NCBI RefSeq assembly: GCF_013407855.1
Contig: NZ_JACBZH010000001.1
Coordinates: 4,836,001 to 4,900,000 of the forward strand
Source of the DNA: Actinopolymorpha rutila
Lineage (GTDB): Bacteria > Actinomycetota > Actinomycetes > Propionibacteriales > Actinopolymorphaceae
DNA length: 64,000 bases
Direction: 5' to 3'
Shown here: in pieces, positions 25,652 through 34,812 of the stretch
Layout: every line of letters starts with the position of its first letter
Numbering within the stretch: the stretch's first letter is position 1
Program-made: the position numbers and the translations under genes
The notes under the pieces: model-generated
Told to the model about the DNA's origin: nothing
The model's database searches: none
What the model saw: the letters and a program-made list of their open reading frames with translations, nothing else

Positions 25652-25960
25652 ATGACAGTGCAGGCCCCGCCGTCGGAGGACCGACAGCGCGAAGAGCTGA
25701 TCGAGTCCGCGCGGATCGCCCTGAAGTCCGCCGGGTACCGGTCCCATCCCCGCGTGGGCATGGCCGGTAAGCAGTACGGCATCGAGATTCCCTACCCCTC
25801 GCTGCCGGAGATCTCGGTCGTCCTCCGCTGTGACCGCTGGGACGGCCGGTGGGTCTTCCGCCAGACCGGATGCCGCCCGGTGGCCGACGCCGACGACCTG
25901 GAGTACCTCATCGCGTGGGTGAAGGAGCTCGTCGAACCGCCGTTCGGCATCCAACCGTGA
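25652..25960 (+). CDS. small soluble protein of unknown function
   Basis: A 102-residue protein. ATG 25652 follows AAGGAGG. The sequence is mixed alpha/beta with YRSHPRVGMAGKQYGIEIPYP, then VVLRCDRWDGRWVFRQTG, then a helical end (DLEYLIAWVKELVEPPFG). It has no signal peptide or membrane segment, and I do not recognise a family. It shares the divergent region with the mutase regulator, so the repeats at 25428 might influence it too. Confidence 0.6.
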   Translation: MTVQAPPSEDRQREELIESARIALKSAGYRSHPRVGMAGKQYGIEIPYPSLPEISVVLRCDRWDGRWVFRQTGCRPVADADDLEYLIAWVKELVEPPFGIQP

Positions 25961-26011
25961 GGCCGGCAGCCGCGGGCCGGCCCGTTGAGGTTGCCCGGTC
26001 ATACTGGGGTG

Positions 26012-26278
26012 GTGCGTATCACCAGGAAGATCGCCGCCCTGCTGCTCGGCGTGGCCGGCTGGAACGTCGTCACCTACGCCACGTTCATCCGCAATCTGGC
26101 GAAGACGGAGGGGCGCCCGACGGGCTTCTACGTCGCCCATACGGTACTGATCATCGTCAACCTCGCCATCGCGGCCGTCCTGGGCCGAATCGGCTGGCAG
26201 GCGCTGAAGGCGGAGCGGTCCGGCGCCGGCGAGGCGGGGCCCGGTCAGGACCGCGACGAGGTGTCCGCCGACAGGTGA
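26012..26278 (+). CDS. small two-helix membrane protein, SCO4848-like
   Basis: An 88-residue protein starting at GTG 26012. Two membrane segments (KIAALLLGVAGWNVVTYATF and VAHTVLIIVNLAIAAVLG) flank a short basic loop (IRNLAKTEGRPTGF), followed by a charged tail. It resembles a small actinobacterial membrane family I recall as SCO4848-type, which also sits beside a D-Ala-D-Ala carboxypeptidase gene. The biochemical role is unknown. It lies 106 bp before the carboxypeptidase start on the same strand. Confidence 0.65.
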   Translation: MRITRKIAALLLGVAGWNVVTYATFIRNLAKTEGRPTGFYVAHTVLIIVNLAIAAVLGRIGWQALKAERSGAGEAGPGQDRDEVSADR

Positions 26279-26384
26279 CCCGCCGGGTGGTCCCCCGGGT
26301 TGTCCGGCGCGCTTGCCCGCTCCGCTGGTCTCCCCACCGGTGACCACTCTCTTCCCCAGCGGCAGGTACTACCCTGTGCGAACC

Positions 26385-27773
26385 ATGCCCCCAGCCGATC
26401 ATCCCAGTCCCCGTGAACGGGCCGGCCTGACCGTGGGACGAGTGTGTCCGGCGCGCCCGGCACAGATCGTTGGTCGTGCCGGTTCCGCCACCCGCATCGC
26501 CCGGGTGATCTGCGTCCTGGTGCTCGGTGTGGCGACCACCCTCGGCCTGACCGTCGTACCTGCTGGTGCGGCCGTCGGCGGGCCCGGTGCGAAACCGACG
26601 CCCAGGACGGACCCACGCGCTCCGGCCCCGCCCGTGCCGGGCCCCACCGCGGCGCCGGTTCCCACCGCCAATCCGTTCACCGGCCCGGTCGGCGGCGCGG
26701 CACTCGGGCATCGGGGCGTGGTGGTGGACCGGACGGCCGCATCCGCGCCGCCGAAGGTCGACGTCGCGTCCTACGTCGTGGCCGACCTCGACACCGGCGA
26801 GGTCCTCGCGTCCAAGAACGCCCACCTCCGGTTGCCGCCGGCGAGCACGCTCAAGACCCTCACCGCAGTGACCCTGCTGCCCCGGCTGGACAAGCGCGCC
26901 CGCTACACCGCCCAGCCCGCCGACACGCGGGTCGAGGGGAGCCGGGTCGGGATCGAGAAGGGCCGCGCCTACACCATCGACCAGTTGTTCTACGGCTTGT
27001 TCCTGCCGTCCGGCAACGACGCCGCCAGCGCACTGGGCAACGCCGCCGGGGGCACCAGCACCGCGGTCGAGATGATGAACACCGAGGCCCGCCGGCTCGG
27101 CGCGTTCGACACCCACGCGGTCAACACCAGCGGGCTGGACGCGCCCGGTCAGGTGTCGTCCGCCTACGACCTGGCGCTGGTCGCGCGGGAGGGTATGACC
27201 CGCGCCGACTTCCGCCGCTACGTCACCACCCTGCGCTACAGCTTCCCCGGCAGGGGCAAGAAGTCGTTCCAGATCCAGAATCTCAACAAACTGCTCGGCC
27301 ACTATCCCGGCGCGATCGGGGTGAAGAACGGCTACACCACCATGGCGCACAGCACGCTGGTCGGCGCGGCCGAGCAGGACGGCCGCCGGCTGGTGGTGGT
27401 GATCATGCGCTCCAAGGCGCCGTACTGGACCCGCGCGGCCGCCTTGCTGGACTGGGGATTCACCGCAGGCGCCAAGGCGAAACCCGTCGGCACCCTGGTC
27501 ACCGGTGACGACGTGGCCCGGGCCGCGGCCGCCCGGGCGCCCACACCTGCCACCCCGAAGCCCGGGGCCACCAAGCCGGCCAGCCCGGAGGCCAGTCCCA
27601 GAACGACACCCACTCTTGCCCCCGGCGCGGCCGGCCCGAACGACCGGGGCATCGCCATCAGCGCGGCGAGGTCCGCCTGGCCGCGGCTGCCGGTCTGGCT
27701 GTGGCTGATGCTGTTGGTGTTCCTCGGGCTCGCGGGCCTGCGCGTCTACAGCTACGTACGCTCCCGGCGCTGA
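26385..27773 (+). CDS. D-alanyl-D-alanine carboxypeptidase (serine type, S11)
   Basis: A 462-residue penicillin-binding protein that trims the terminal D-Ala from peptidoglycan stem peptides outside the membrane. The three active-site motifs are SxxK in PPASTLKTLT, SxN in LPSGNDAAS and KxG in GVKNGYTT. A signal/anchor segment lies at about residues 43-65, followed by a Pro/Ala linker. A C-terminal Pro/Ala stretch and a membrane helix (WLWLMLLVFLGLAGLRV) suggest it is anchored at both ends. ATG 26385 is preferred over an in-frame ATG 72 bp upstream. The stop at 27771-27773 lies in a 21-bp repeat and the gene overlaps the convergent YihY gene by 22 bp. Confidence 0.9.
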   Translation: MPPADHPSPRERAGLTVGRVCPARPAQIVGRAGSATRIARVICVLVLGVATTLGLTVVPAGAAVGGPGAKPTPRTDPRAPAPPVPGPTAAPVPTANPFTGPVGGAALGHRGVVVDRTAASAPPKVDVASYVVADLDTGEVLASKNAHLRLPPASTLKTLTAVTLLPRLDKRARYTAQPADTRVEGSRVGIEKGRAYTIDQLFYGLFLPSGNDAASALGNAAGGTSTAVEMMNTEARRLGAFDTHAVNTSGLDAPGQVSSAYDLALVAREGMTRADFRRYVTTLRYSFPGRGKKSFQIQNLNKLLGHYPGAIGVKNGYTTMAHSTLVGAAEQDGRRLVVVIMRSKAPYWTRAAALLDWGFTAGAKAKPVGTLVTGDDVARAAAARAPTPATPKPGATKPASPEASPRTTPTLAPGAAGPNDRGIAISAARSAWPRLPVWLWLMLLVFLGLAGLRVYSYVRSRR

Positions 27774-28891
27774 CGTTCGGCCTTGCGGCGCTGACGTTCG
27801 GCTTCCCGGCGCTGCCGCCGGGTGGCCAGCCAGCCGACGGTGAGGCCACCCACGAACGCACCGAACGCCGCCGACAGTCCCCGGGCGATCCGCCGGGCCC
27901 GGCTGCCGGCCGGGGGCGGCTCCGCGCCGCCGGCACCGTTCGGCCGACCGCCACGCTGCGGTACGCGCCGCACCCCGCCGGCCTTCTCCGGATGAGTCAT
28001 CTTCTCCACCGGGACGGCGGTGACCGCCCACGCCGCGCCGAGCACGGTCAGCCGGTCGAAGTAGTTGATCCACACCAGCAGGGCGACCAGGATCGCGAAC
28101 GCGCCGTAGAGCGGGTTGCCGGTCACCGTGCCGAGCACCAGTCCGGCGAGCTGCTTGAGGACCTCGAACCCGAGGGCGGCCAGGAGTGCGCCGCGCCACA
28201 GCTTCTTCGCCGGTACGTCGTGCCGGGGCAGCAGGCGGTAGAGCGTGAAGAACAGCAACGTACTTGCGCCCACGCCCACCACGGCCGCGACCGCCCACAG
28301 CAGGACGCCCACGCCGGGAACCTTCGTCAGGTGGGCGACGGTGAGGATGAAGTCGGCGAACGCCGTGACGACCGTACTCACCCCGACCGACACCAGCAGG
28401 ACGGCGCCGACCGCGACCAGCACGACCAGGTCGAACACCTTGTTGAGCACGAAGTTGCGGCCTTCCTCCGCGACCGCCGCGAACACCGCCTGCAGCGACG
28501 TGCGCAGTGCGGAGATCCAGCCCAGCCCGGAGTAGAGCAGCACCGCCAGGCCGACGATGCCCACGCCTGCCTTGTTGCGCGCGATGGCCTGGACGTCGAT
28601 CTGGTTCTTCCCGGTGCCGATCATCCCTGGCAGCACCGACGACATCGCCGAGGTGACCGCGTCCCCCGCCCCCGGCACGTACTCCACCACGTAGCCGACC
28701 CCGGCGAACACCAGCGCGACCAGCGGGAAGAAGGACAGGAAGGCGAAGTACGTCGCCGACGCGGCGAGCTGGCTCCCCAGCACCTTGTTGTAGTGGGCCA
28801 GCGCCCGGGCCAGGTGGTCGACCAGCCTCGAGCGCACCCGCGCGCGAGCAACCTTGTAGTTCAGCCGTTGCCGCGCCCGCGAAACGTCCAT
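27752..28891 (-). CDS. YihY/BrkB-family membrane protein
   Basis: A 379-residue inner membrane protein with about six hydrophobic segments between residues 40 and 300, starting LAASATYFAFLSFFPLVALV as is typical of this family. Despite an old label as ribonuclease BN, members are membrane proteins of unresolved function, sometimes linked to envelope stress or export. The C-terminal 75 residues are cytoplasmic and strongly basic, ending in 7-residue repeats (RQRREAE, RQRRKAE, RQRRERT) encoded by the 21-bp repeat at 27765. That tail is antisense to the last codons of the convergent carboxypeptidase. ATG 28891. Confidence 0.85.
   Translation of the reverse strand: MDVSRARQRLNYKVARARVRSRLVDHLARALAHYNKVLGSQLAASATYFAFLSFFPLVALVFAGVGYVVEYVPGAGDAVTSAMSSVLPGMIGTGKNQIDVQAIARNKAGVGIVGLAVLLYSGLGWISALRTSLQAVFAAVAEEGRNFVLNKVFDLVVLVAVGAVLLVSVGVSTVVTAFADFILTVAHLTKVPGVGVLLWAVAAVVGVGASTLLFFTLYRLLPRHDVPAKKLWRGALLAALGFEVLKQLAGLVLGTVTGNPLYGAFAILVALLVWINYFDRLTVLGAAWAVTAVPVEKMTHPEKAGGVRRVPQRGGRPNGAGGAEPPPAGSRARRIARGLSAAFGAFVGGLTVGWLATRRQRREAERQRRKAERQRRERT
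27765..27821. repeat. 21-bp repeat shared by two overlapping convergent gene ends
   Basis: Units lie at 27765-27785 and 27786-27806, with a partial third from 27807. On the plus strand unit 1 contains the carboxypeptidase stop codon, and unit 2 repeats it. On the minus strand the same DNA encodes the heptad-like basic tail of the YihY protein. Confidence 0.85.
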
Positions 28892-29088
28892 GCAACGTCC
28901 CCTTCCCCGTGCGGCCTGCCGGCACCGCGGGCGAGCTGACCAGGAGCTGCCAGGGGTCTGACCACGAACTGACCGGGAGCCGCGCCGCCCGCGACGGCAA
29001 GATCAGTGTGCCCCGGCGGGGACGATCGGACGGGACCTTCGGGTACGCCGCGCCGAATCGGTCACGCGCCCGGCTCTGCCACCTCCGG

Positions 29089-29658
29089 CTAGCCGGGCTC
29101 GCCGGACTTGCCGGGCGGCTCGTCGGGCGGCACTGGGCCGGGCAGCGGACCGCCCAGCGCGAAGTCCCGCTGCGGCCGCCACACCAGGTCGGTCCCGTGC
29201 TCGAACAGGCTGAACGTCTGCACGGTGAAGGCACAGGTGTAGCTGTCCAGCGCCTCGTACGCCTTGTCCAGCACGTGTTCGGGCAGGTCGTGGGCGATCG
29301 TGACGTGTGGGTGGTAGGGGAACGCGAGCTCGCGCCGCAGCGGTCCGCTGCGCACGCCCTCGGCCAGCAACTCGCAGGAGGAGATGCCCTCCGCGACCGC
29401 CACGAACACCACCGGCGACACCGGCCGGAACGTCGCGGTCCCCCGCAGCCGCATCGTGAACGGCTCCGCGGTCTCCGCCACCGCGAGCAGGTGGCGTTCG
29501 ATGGCGTCCATGGCGTCGTCGTCGACCTGGGTCGGCGGCAGCAACGTCACATGGGTGGGGATCGCGTCGGCGAGCGGGTCACCGAACGCGGCCCGCCAGC
29601 GCTGCAGCTCACCGCCGTAGGGTTCGGGGATCGCGACCGCGACACCGATCGTGCGCAC
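29089..29658 (-). CDS. 2'-5' RNA ligase family protein (2H phosphoesterase)
   Basis: A 189-residue protein of the LigT/2H superfamily. The two HxT catalytic motifs are HVTLL (near residue 36) and HVTIA (near residue 115), flanking a bilobal fold. Members act on 2',3'-cyclic phosphate or 2'-5' phosphodiester bonds in RNA or nucleotides; the substrate here is unknown. The start is GTG 29658. It lies 12 bp downstream of trpS and is probably co-transcribed with it. The last residues (PPDEPPGKSGEPG) are low-complexity, encoded by a loose 9-bp repeat next to the stop. Confidence 0.85.
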   Translation of the reverse strand: MRTIGVAVAIPEPYGGELQRWRAAFGDPLADAIPTHVTLLPPTQVDDDAMDAIERHLLAVAETAEPFTMRLRGTATFRPVSPVVFVAVAEGISSCELLAEGVRSGPLRRELAFPYHPHVTIAHDLPEHVLDKAYEALDSYTCAFTVQTFSLFEHGTDLVWRPQRDFALGGPLPGPVPPDEPPGKSGEPG

Positions 29659-29670
29659 GGAAGTCGCCGC

Positions 29671-30678
29671 CTATCGTTTCGCCACGACGAAACCGAGCCG
29701 GTCCTCGACCTCGCGCAGCGTCTCCGCGGCCACCGTCCGGGCGCGCTCGGCTCCACGGGCCAGGATGTTGTCCAGGCTCTCGGGGTCCTCCAGCAGGGCC
29801 AGCGTGCGCTCGCGGTAGGGCGTCACGAACTCCACCACGACGTCGGCGACGTCCCGCTTGAGGTCGCCGTACCCCTTGCCGGCGTAGGCGTCCACCAGCT
29901 CGGGGACGGGGCGTTCGGTGAGCGCGGACAAGATGGTGAGCAGGTTGGACACCCCGGGCTTGTTCACCCGGTCGAAGGTGATCTCCCGGCCGGAGTCGGT
30001 GACCGCGCTGCGGATCCGCTTGGCGGAGGTCTTCGGGTCGTCGAGCAGGTCGATGATGCCGGTCGGCGACGAGGACGACTTGCTCATCTTGGCGGTGGGG
30101 TCCTGCAGGTCGTAGATCTTGGCGGTGTCGGCCAGGATGAACGGCTCGGGCACCCGGAACGTCCTGCCGTACCGGCTGTTGAAACGCTGCGCGAGGTCGC
30201 GGCTCAGCTCGAGGTGCTGGCGCTGGTCCTCACCGACCGGGACGGCGTCGGTCTGGTAGAGCAGGATGTCGGCGGCCATCAGCACGGGGTAGGTGAACAA
30301 CCCGACCGTGGCGCCCTCGACGCCCTGCTTCTGCGTCTTGTCCTTGAACTGCGTCATCCGGCTGGCCTCGCCGAACCCCGTCAGGCAGCCGAGAATCCAG
30401 GCCAGCTGGGTGTGCTCGGCGACGTGGCTCTGCACGAACAACGTGCAGCGTTCGGGGTCCAGGCCCGCGGCCAGCAGTTGGGCCGCCGAGCGCAGGCTGC
30501 GTTCGCGCAGCCGGGCCGGGTCGTGGCCCATCGTGATCGCGTGCAGGTCGACGACGCAGTAGAACGCGTCGTGCTCGTCCTGCATGCCGACCCACTGCCG
30601 GACCGCCCCGAGGTAGTTGCCCAGGTGGAAGGAGTCGGCGGTGGGCTGGATGCCCGAGAACACGCGCGGTCGCGACAT
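29671..30678 (-). CDS. trpS: tryptophan--tRNA ligase
   Basis: A 335-residue class I aminoacyl-tRNA synthetase that charges tRNA-Trp. The HIGH-type motif reads HLGNYLG at about residue 18 and the KMSKS loop is intact (AKMSKSSSSPTG). The start is ATG 30678, giving the family N-terminus MSRPRVFSGIQPT; 25 further upstream codons are spurious. It is followed by the 2H-phosphoesterase gene on the same strand. Confidence 0.96.
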   Translation of the reverse strand: MSRPRVFSGIQPTADSFHLGNYLGAVRQWVGMQDEHDAFYCVVDLHAITMGHDPARLRERSLRSAAQLLAAGLDPERCTLFVQSHVAEHTQLAWILGCLTGFGEASRMTQFKDKTQKQGVEGATVGLFTYPVLMAADILLYQTDAVPVGEDQRQHLELSRDLAQRFNSRYGRTFRVPEPFILADTAKIYDLQDPTAKMSKSSSSPTGIIDLLDDPKTSAKRIRSAVTDSGREITFDRVNKPGVSNLLTILSALTERPVPELVDAYAGKGYGDLKRDVADVVVEFVTPYRERTLALLEDPESLDNILARGAERARTVAAETLREVEDRLGFVVAKR

Positions 30679-30813
30679 GCTCTGAATTGTGCCAGCCCCT
30701 TCGCCGGGCCCCGACCCGCCGTCCACACCAGGACCGGAGTGGGCGTGCGGCATACTGGATGATCACCGCGAACGGCACGTACGCGTGTTCGCCCCCGTCG
30801 TCACCAAGCCCGG

Positions 30814-32292
30814 TCAGGCCCGCTCGGCCGGCTGGGTGGGCTCGGCAGCGGGCCTGTCGCCGGAGCCGTTGGAGCCACCAGCGCCACCAGAGGCACCGGA
30901 ACCACCAGAGGCACCGGAACCACGGGATCCGTCGGGACCGGCGGAGCCCCCGGACCTGTCGGAGCCGTCGGAGGACGCCTGGTCGGCTGCCCCCTCGGGT
31001 GCGGAGCTCTCCGGCGGCCGGGGCGTGAACCGCAGCCGCGCCACCCGCCGCCCGTCCATCTCGATCACCGTGAACCCGTGACCGTCGAACTCCGCCGACT
31101 CACCCTCGGACGGCACGTGTCCGAGCAGGGACACCACGAAGCCGGCCACCGTCTCGTACGGCCCGTCCGGCACGGTGACACCCGTCTCGTCGGCCACGTC
31201 GTCCAGGCCGATCCGGCCGTCCAGCTCCACCTCACCGGAGACCAGCCGGCGTGAGGCGGCCTCGGCCGCGGTGTCGTACTCGTCCCGGATGTCGCCGATG
31301 AGCTCCTCGACCAGGTCCTCGAGGGTGACGATGCCCGCGGTGCCGCCGTACTCGTCCAGCACGATCGCCAGGTGGTGGCTGGTCGAGCGCATCTCCGACA
31401 GGGCGGGCAGGACCCGCTTGGTGCCGGGCAGGAAGAGGACGTCCCGGGCCAGGTCGCCGACCCGGACCGAGCGGTTGGCCACCTCGGGGTTGAGCAGGTC
31501 GCGGACGTGGACGAAGCCCACCACGTCGTCGGTGGAACCGCGCACCACGGGGTAGCGCGAGTGCGGGCTCGCGGTGACCTCCTTCACCGTCTTGTAGACC
31601 GGCGTGGACGCGTCCAGGAAGTCGGTTTCCGTACGCGGCAACATGACCTCGCGCAGCTGCCGGGTGCCCGCGTCGAACACCTCGTCGACGATGGCCCGCT
31701 CCTCCTCGCCGAGCGTCTGGTGCCCCGACACCAGCTCGCGCAACTCCTCGTCGGTCATCTGCTCCCGGCCGATGTTCGGGTCGCCGCCGAGCAGGCGGAC
31801 CACCACGTTGGTCGACTTGGACAGGAACCAGATGACCGGCCGGGCGAGGGTCGCGATCGAGGCGACCATCGGGGCCAGCGCGGAGGCCACGCCCTCGGCC
31901 CGCTGCAGCGCGAGCCGCTTGGCCGCCAGCTCGCCCAGCACGATCGAGACGTACGACACCGCGATCGTGATCAGCACCAGGGCGACCGGTTCGGACGCGC
32001 GCGGCGGCACGCCGGCGTTCACCAGCACCGGGGCGAGGTACTTGGACAGGTTGGCGCCGGCGAACGCCGAGGCCAGGAAGCCGGAGAGGGTCACGCCGAT
32101 CTGCACGGCGGACAGGAACTGGTTGGGGTCGGCGGTGAGCCGGGCGATCACCTCGCCGCGCCGGCCACGCTGGGCGAGGGACTTGACCTGTCCCTCGCGC
32201 AACGACACCAGCGCCATCTCGGCCGCGGCGAAGACGCCGCCGATGAGGACGAAGATCAGGGCCAGCCCGATGTTGGCCAGAACGGCGTTCAT
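30814..32292 (-). CDS. CNNM/CorC-type membrane protein (DUF21-CBS-CorC_HlyC)
   Basis: A 492-residue protein. Residues 1-190 form the DUF21 transmembrane domain with about four helices. Two CBS domains follow at about 205-335 (VMLPRTETDFLD, LAIVLDEYGGTAGIVTLEDL), then a CorC_HlyC domain (about 350-430). The final 60 residues are a Gly/Ser/Ala low-complexity tail. The family is linked to Mg2+/Co2+ homeostasis, with CBS domains sensing adenine nucleotides. ATG 32292. It is divergent from galT. Confidence 0.9.
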   Translation of the reverse strand: MNAVLANIGLALIFVLIGGVFAAAEMALVSLREGQVKSLAQRGRRGEVIARLTADPNQFLSAVQIGVTLSGFLASAFAGANLSKYLAPVLVNAGVPPRASEPVALVLITIAVSYVSIVLGELAAKRLALQRAEGVASALAPMVASIATLARPVIWFLSKSTNVVVRLLGGDPNIGREQMTDEELRELVSGHQTLGEEERAIVDEVFDAGTRQLREVMLPRTETDFLDASTPVYKTVKEVTASPHSRYPVVRGSTDDVVGFVHVRDLLNPEVANRSVRVGDLARDVLFLPGTKRVLPALSEMRSTSHHLAIVLDEYGGTAGIVTLEDLVEELIGDIRDEYDTAAEAASRRLVSGEVELDGRIGLDDVADETGVTVPDGPYETVAGFVVSLLGHVPSEGESAEFDGHGFTVIEMDGRRVARLRFTPRPPESSAPEGAADQASSDGSDRSGGSAGPDGSRGSGASGGSGASGGAGGSNGSGDRPAAEPTQPAERA

Positions 32293-32650
32293 GGAAGCGT
32301 CACCGGGAAGTCAGGAGGTGCCCGGCGGCCGGATGTCGCCTGGTGTGCCTGATGTACGTGATGTGCCCGTTGTGCACGTTATGGCCAGCCGGACCGCTGG
32401 TTGTCGCCATGCGCCCAAGAGTAACGACTTCCTTCCGCGACATTCGCCGACCGCTCCGTGCAGCCGGTCCGTGCCCACCCGAGCTGGCTCGGTCGATCAC
32501 GGAACCGGGGTTCCCGCTAGGGTTCCTCTGACGTGCGCGCCGCCCGATCGGTTGCGCGTACGCCGGACGAAACTCACCGCGGGCGCAGTGGTCGAGACGC
32601 CGGTCGGCGACGGCCGCGCGGAGTCGGCGCCGCCCGGAGACGGACGTGAC
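32293..32650. promoter_or_regulatory. divergent promoter region of corC-like gene and galTEK
   Basis: A 358-bp gap. The most notable element is the perfect palindrome GGAACCGGGGTTCC at 32501-32514, directly upstream of TAGGGT (32518-32523), a possible -10 box for the gal genes. That arrangement would place an operator in the promoter spacer. No good -35 is visible. The left half contains loosely repeated TGTGC and ACGT words without clear structure. Confidence 0.35.
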
Positions 32651-33802
32651 ATGAAGAGAACCGCGACCCGGTTGGCCGACGGGCGAGAGCTGATCTACTT
32701 CGACGAGTCCGACAGCGCCGTCCGCGACGCCGTGGACCAGCGGGACCTCCCGCCGCGCCCGCCGGCGTCGGAGCTGCGCTACGACCCGCTGGTCGACGAG
32801 TGGGTGGCGGTCGCCGCGCACCGGCAGAGCCGCACCTTCCTGCCGCCGGCCGACGAGTGCCCGCTGTGCCCGTCCCGGCCGGGGCATCCCTCGGAGATTC
32901 CGGCCGAAAGCTACGACGTGGTGGTCTTCGAGAACCGCTTCCCGTCGTTCTCCGGCGGCTCCGGCGGCTCCGGCGGCCCCGGGGCGGACGGCGCGGCCGA
33001 CGTCGGCGGCCTGACCGAGGAGGCCGACCTGTTCGCCCGCCGGCCGGGCGTGGGGCGCTGTGAGGTGGTGTGCTTCACCTCCGAGCACGGCGGCGCTTTC
33101 GGGTCGCTGTCCCCCACCCGGGTACGCACGGTCATGGAGGCCTGGGCGGACCGGACCGCCGAGCTGTCCTCCCTGCCCGGCGTGGAGCAGGTGTTCTGCT
33201 TCGAGAACCGCGGCGAGGACATCGGCGTCACCCTGCACCACCCGCACGGGCAGATCTACGGCTACCCGTTCGTGCCTCCGCGCACCCGGCAGATGCTCAC
33301 GGCGGCCCGCTCCTACGCCGAACGCACCGGCGGCAACCTGTTCGCCGACGTGCTCGCCGCCGAGCGCGCCGCGCAGGTCCGGGTGGTCGCGCAGACCCGG
33401 CACTGGACCGCGTTCGTGCCGGCGGCCGCGCGCTGGCCGGTCGAGGTGCACATCCACCCGCATCGCCGGGTGCCCGACCTGGCGGCGCTGGACGACGCCG
33501 AGCGCGCCGAGTTCGGGCCGCTCTACCTCCGGGTGCTCCGTGCGCTGGACCGCTACTTCGCGCCCGAGGGCGGGCCCGACCTGCCCCTTCCGTACATCGC
33601 CGCGTGGCACCAGGCGCCGGTGCACACCGACCGCGACCTGGCCGCCCTGCACCTGCAGGTGTTCTCGGTCCGCCGGGCCGCCAACAAGCTGAAGTACCTC
33701 GCGGGCTCGGAGTCCGCGATGGGCGTGTGGATCAACGACGTACGCCCCGAGGACGTCGCCGCCCGGCTGCGCACCCTCGTCGACGAAGGAGGACGGGGAT
33801 GA
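32651..33802 (+). CDS. galT: galactose-1-phosphate uridylyltransferase
   Basis: A 383-residue HIT-superfamily enzyme of the Leloir pathway, exchanging UMP between UDP-glucose and galactose-1-phosphate. The active-site HPHGQIYGYPF and the later HIHPHRRVPDL are visible. Zinc-site cysteines occur in DECPLCPSR. A Gly/Ser-rich insertion (SGGSGGSGG) near residue 105 is not typical of the family. ATG 32651 is selected from the family N-terminus; the longer upstream frame overlaps the divergent corC-like gene. The stop overlaps the galE ATG (ATGA). Confidence 0.95.
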   Translation: MKRTATRLADGRELIYFDESDSAVRDAVDQRDLPPRPPASELRYDPLVDEWVAVAAHRQSRTFLPPADECPLCPSRPGHPSEIPAESYDVVVFENRFPSFSGGSGGSGGPGADGAADVGGLTEEADLFARRPGVGRCEVVCFTSEHGGAFGSLSPTRVRTVMEAWADRTAELSSLPGVEQVFCFENRGEDIGVTLHHPHGQIYGYPFVPPRTRQMLTAARSYAERTGGNLFADVLAAERAAQVRVVAQTRHWTAFVPAAARWPVEVHIHPHRRVPDLAALDDAERAEFGPLYLRVLRALDRYFAPEGGPDLPLPYIAAWHQAPVHTDRDLAALHLQVFSVRRAANKLKYLAGSESAMGVWINDVRPEDVAARLRTLVDEGGRG

Positions 33803-34755
33803 AGCTCCTGGTCACCGGCGGTGCCGGCTACATCGGCGGGATCGTCGCGACGCTGCTGCTGGAGGCCGGGCACGAGGTGACGGTGCTGGACGACCTGTCC
33901 ACCGGGCACCGTGACGGCGTGCCGGAGGGCGCGGCCTTCCACCAGGCCGCGATCACCGACGCCGCCGACGTGCTCGACCCGTCCTTCGACGGTGTGCTGC
34001 ACTTCGCCGCCAGGTCGCTGGTGTCGGAGTCGGTACGCCGGCCCGAGCTGTACTGGCGTACGAACGTCTGCGGCACCCTCGCCCTGCTGGACGCGATGCG
34101 GGCGGCCGACGTCCGCCGGATCGTCTTCTCCTCCACCGCCGCCACCTACGGCGCGCCGGACACGACGCCGATCACCGAGGACGTCCCGCCGGTGCCGACC
34201 AACCCCTACGGCGCGTCCAAGCTGGCCGTGGACGCGATGCTGACGAGCGAGGCGCAGGCGTACGACCTGGCGGCGGTCAGCCTGCGCTACTTCAACGTCG
34301 CCGGTGCCTACGCCGACCACGGTGAGCGGCACGACCCGGAGACCCACCTGATCCCCAACCTGCTCGCGGTGGCCGCCGGTGAGCGCCCGGCAGCGCAGGT
34401 GTTCGGCACCGACTACCCCACCCGCGACGGCACCGCCGTCCGTGACTACCTCCACGTGGTCGACCTGGCCGACGCGCACCTGCGCGCGCTGTCCGCGGCC
34501 ACCCCCGGGCGGCACCTGATCTGCAACCTCGGCACCGGCACCGGCTCGACGGTGCGGGAGGTGCTGGCCGCGGTCCGGGAGGTGACCGGGCACGAGGTGC
34601 CGGTCGAGGAGTCGCCGCGCCGCGCGGGCGACCCGCCGTCGCTGGTCGCCTCGCACGACCGGGCCACCGCCGAGCTCGGCTGGAAGCCCCGGCGCGACCT
34701 GACCGCGATGGTCGCCGACGCGTGGAGCTACCGGCAGCGGCACGCGGGCAGCTGA
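33799..34755 (+). CDS. galE: UDP-glucose 4-epimerase
   Basis: A 318-residue short-chain dehydrogenase-type epimerase interconverting UDP-galactose and UDP-glucose. It has the NAD-binding TGGAGYIG at the start, the catalytic Ser region FSSTAATYG and the YxxxK pair in NPYGASK. It is coupled to galT by a 4-bp overlap and lies 57 bp before galK; that gap contains an imperfect 9-bp period of ACGGA words (34770-34805). Confidence 0.95.
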   Translation: MKLLVTGGAGYIGGIVATLLLEAGHEVTVLDDLSTGHRDGVPEGAAFHQAAITDAADVLDPSFDGVLHFAARSLVSESVRRPELYWRTNVCGTLALLDAMRAADVRRIVFSSTAATYGAPDTTPITEDVPPVPTNPYGASKLAVDAMLTSEAQAYDLAAVSLRYFNVAGAYADHGERHDPETHLIPNLLAVAAGERPAAQVFGTDYPTRDGTAVRDYLHVVDLADAHLRALSAATPGRHLICNLGTGTGSTVREVLAAVREVTGHEVPVEESPRRAGDPPSLVASHDRATAELGWKPRRDLTAMVADAWSYRQRHAGS

Positions 34756-34769
34756 CCGACCCGGAGCAC

Positions 34770-34805
34770 ACGGACCGCACGGACACCACGGAGCAGACGG
34801 AGGAC
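34770..34805 (+). repeat. weak 9-bp periodic repeat between galE and galK
   Basis: Four 9-bp units each begin ACGGA (34770, 34779, 34788, 34797), 14 bp after the galE stop. The four trailing bases of the units vary. This is a weaker example of the repeats seen at gene ends. Confidence 0.5.
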
Positions 34806-34812
34806 GTACGCG

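Noticed and set aside
24250..25782. Upstream extension of the mutase frame (total 1050 codons)
   Set aside because: The ATGA junction with the regulator and the family N-terminus fix the mutase start at 24249; the extension is the regulator gene read out of frame.
29092..29118. 9-bp repeat at the 2'-5' RNA ligase stop codon
   Set aside because: Units are short and diverged, and could reflect Pro/Gly codon bias alone, so I left it out of the strong set of 3'-end repeats.
26157..29234. 1025-codon minus-strand open frame
   Set aside because: It is antisense or out of frame to the carboxypeptidase, YihY and neighbouring genes, all of which have intact motifs, and its product is low complexity.
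30689..32352. Plus-strand frames with Pro/Glu repeats and His-rich stretches opposite the CorC-like gene
   Set aside because: They mirror the Gly/Ser-rich tail and codon bias of the minus-strand gene, whose DUF21, CBS and CorC domains are clear.
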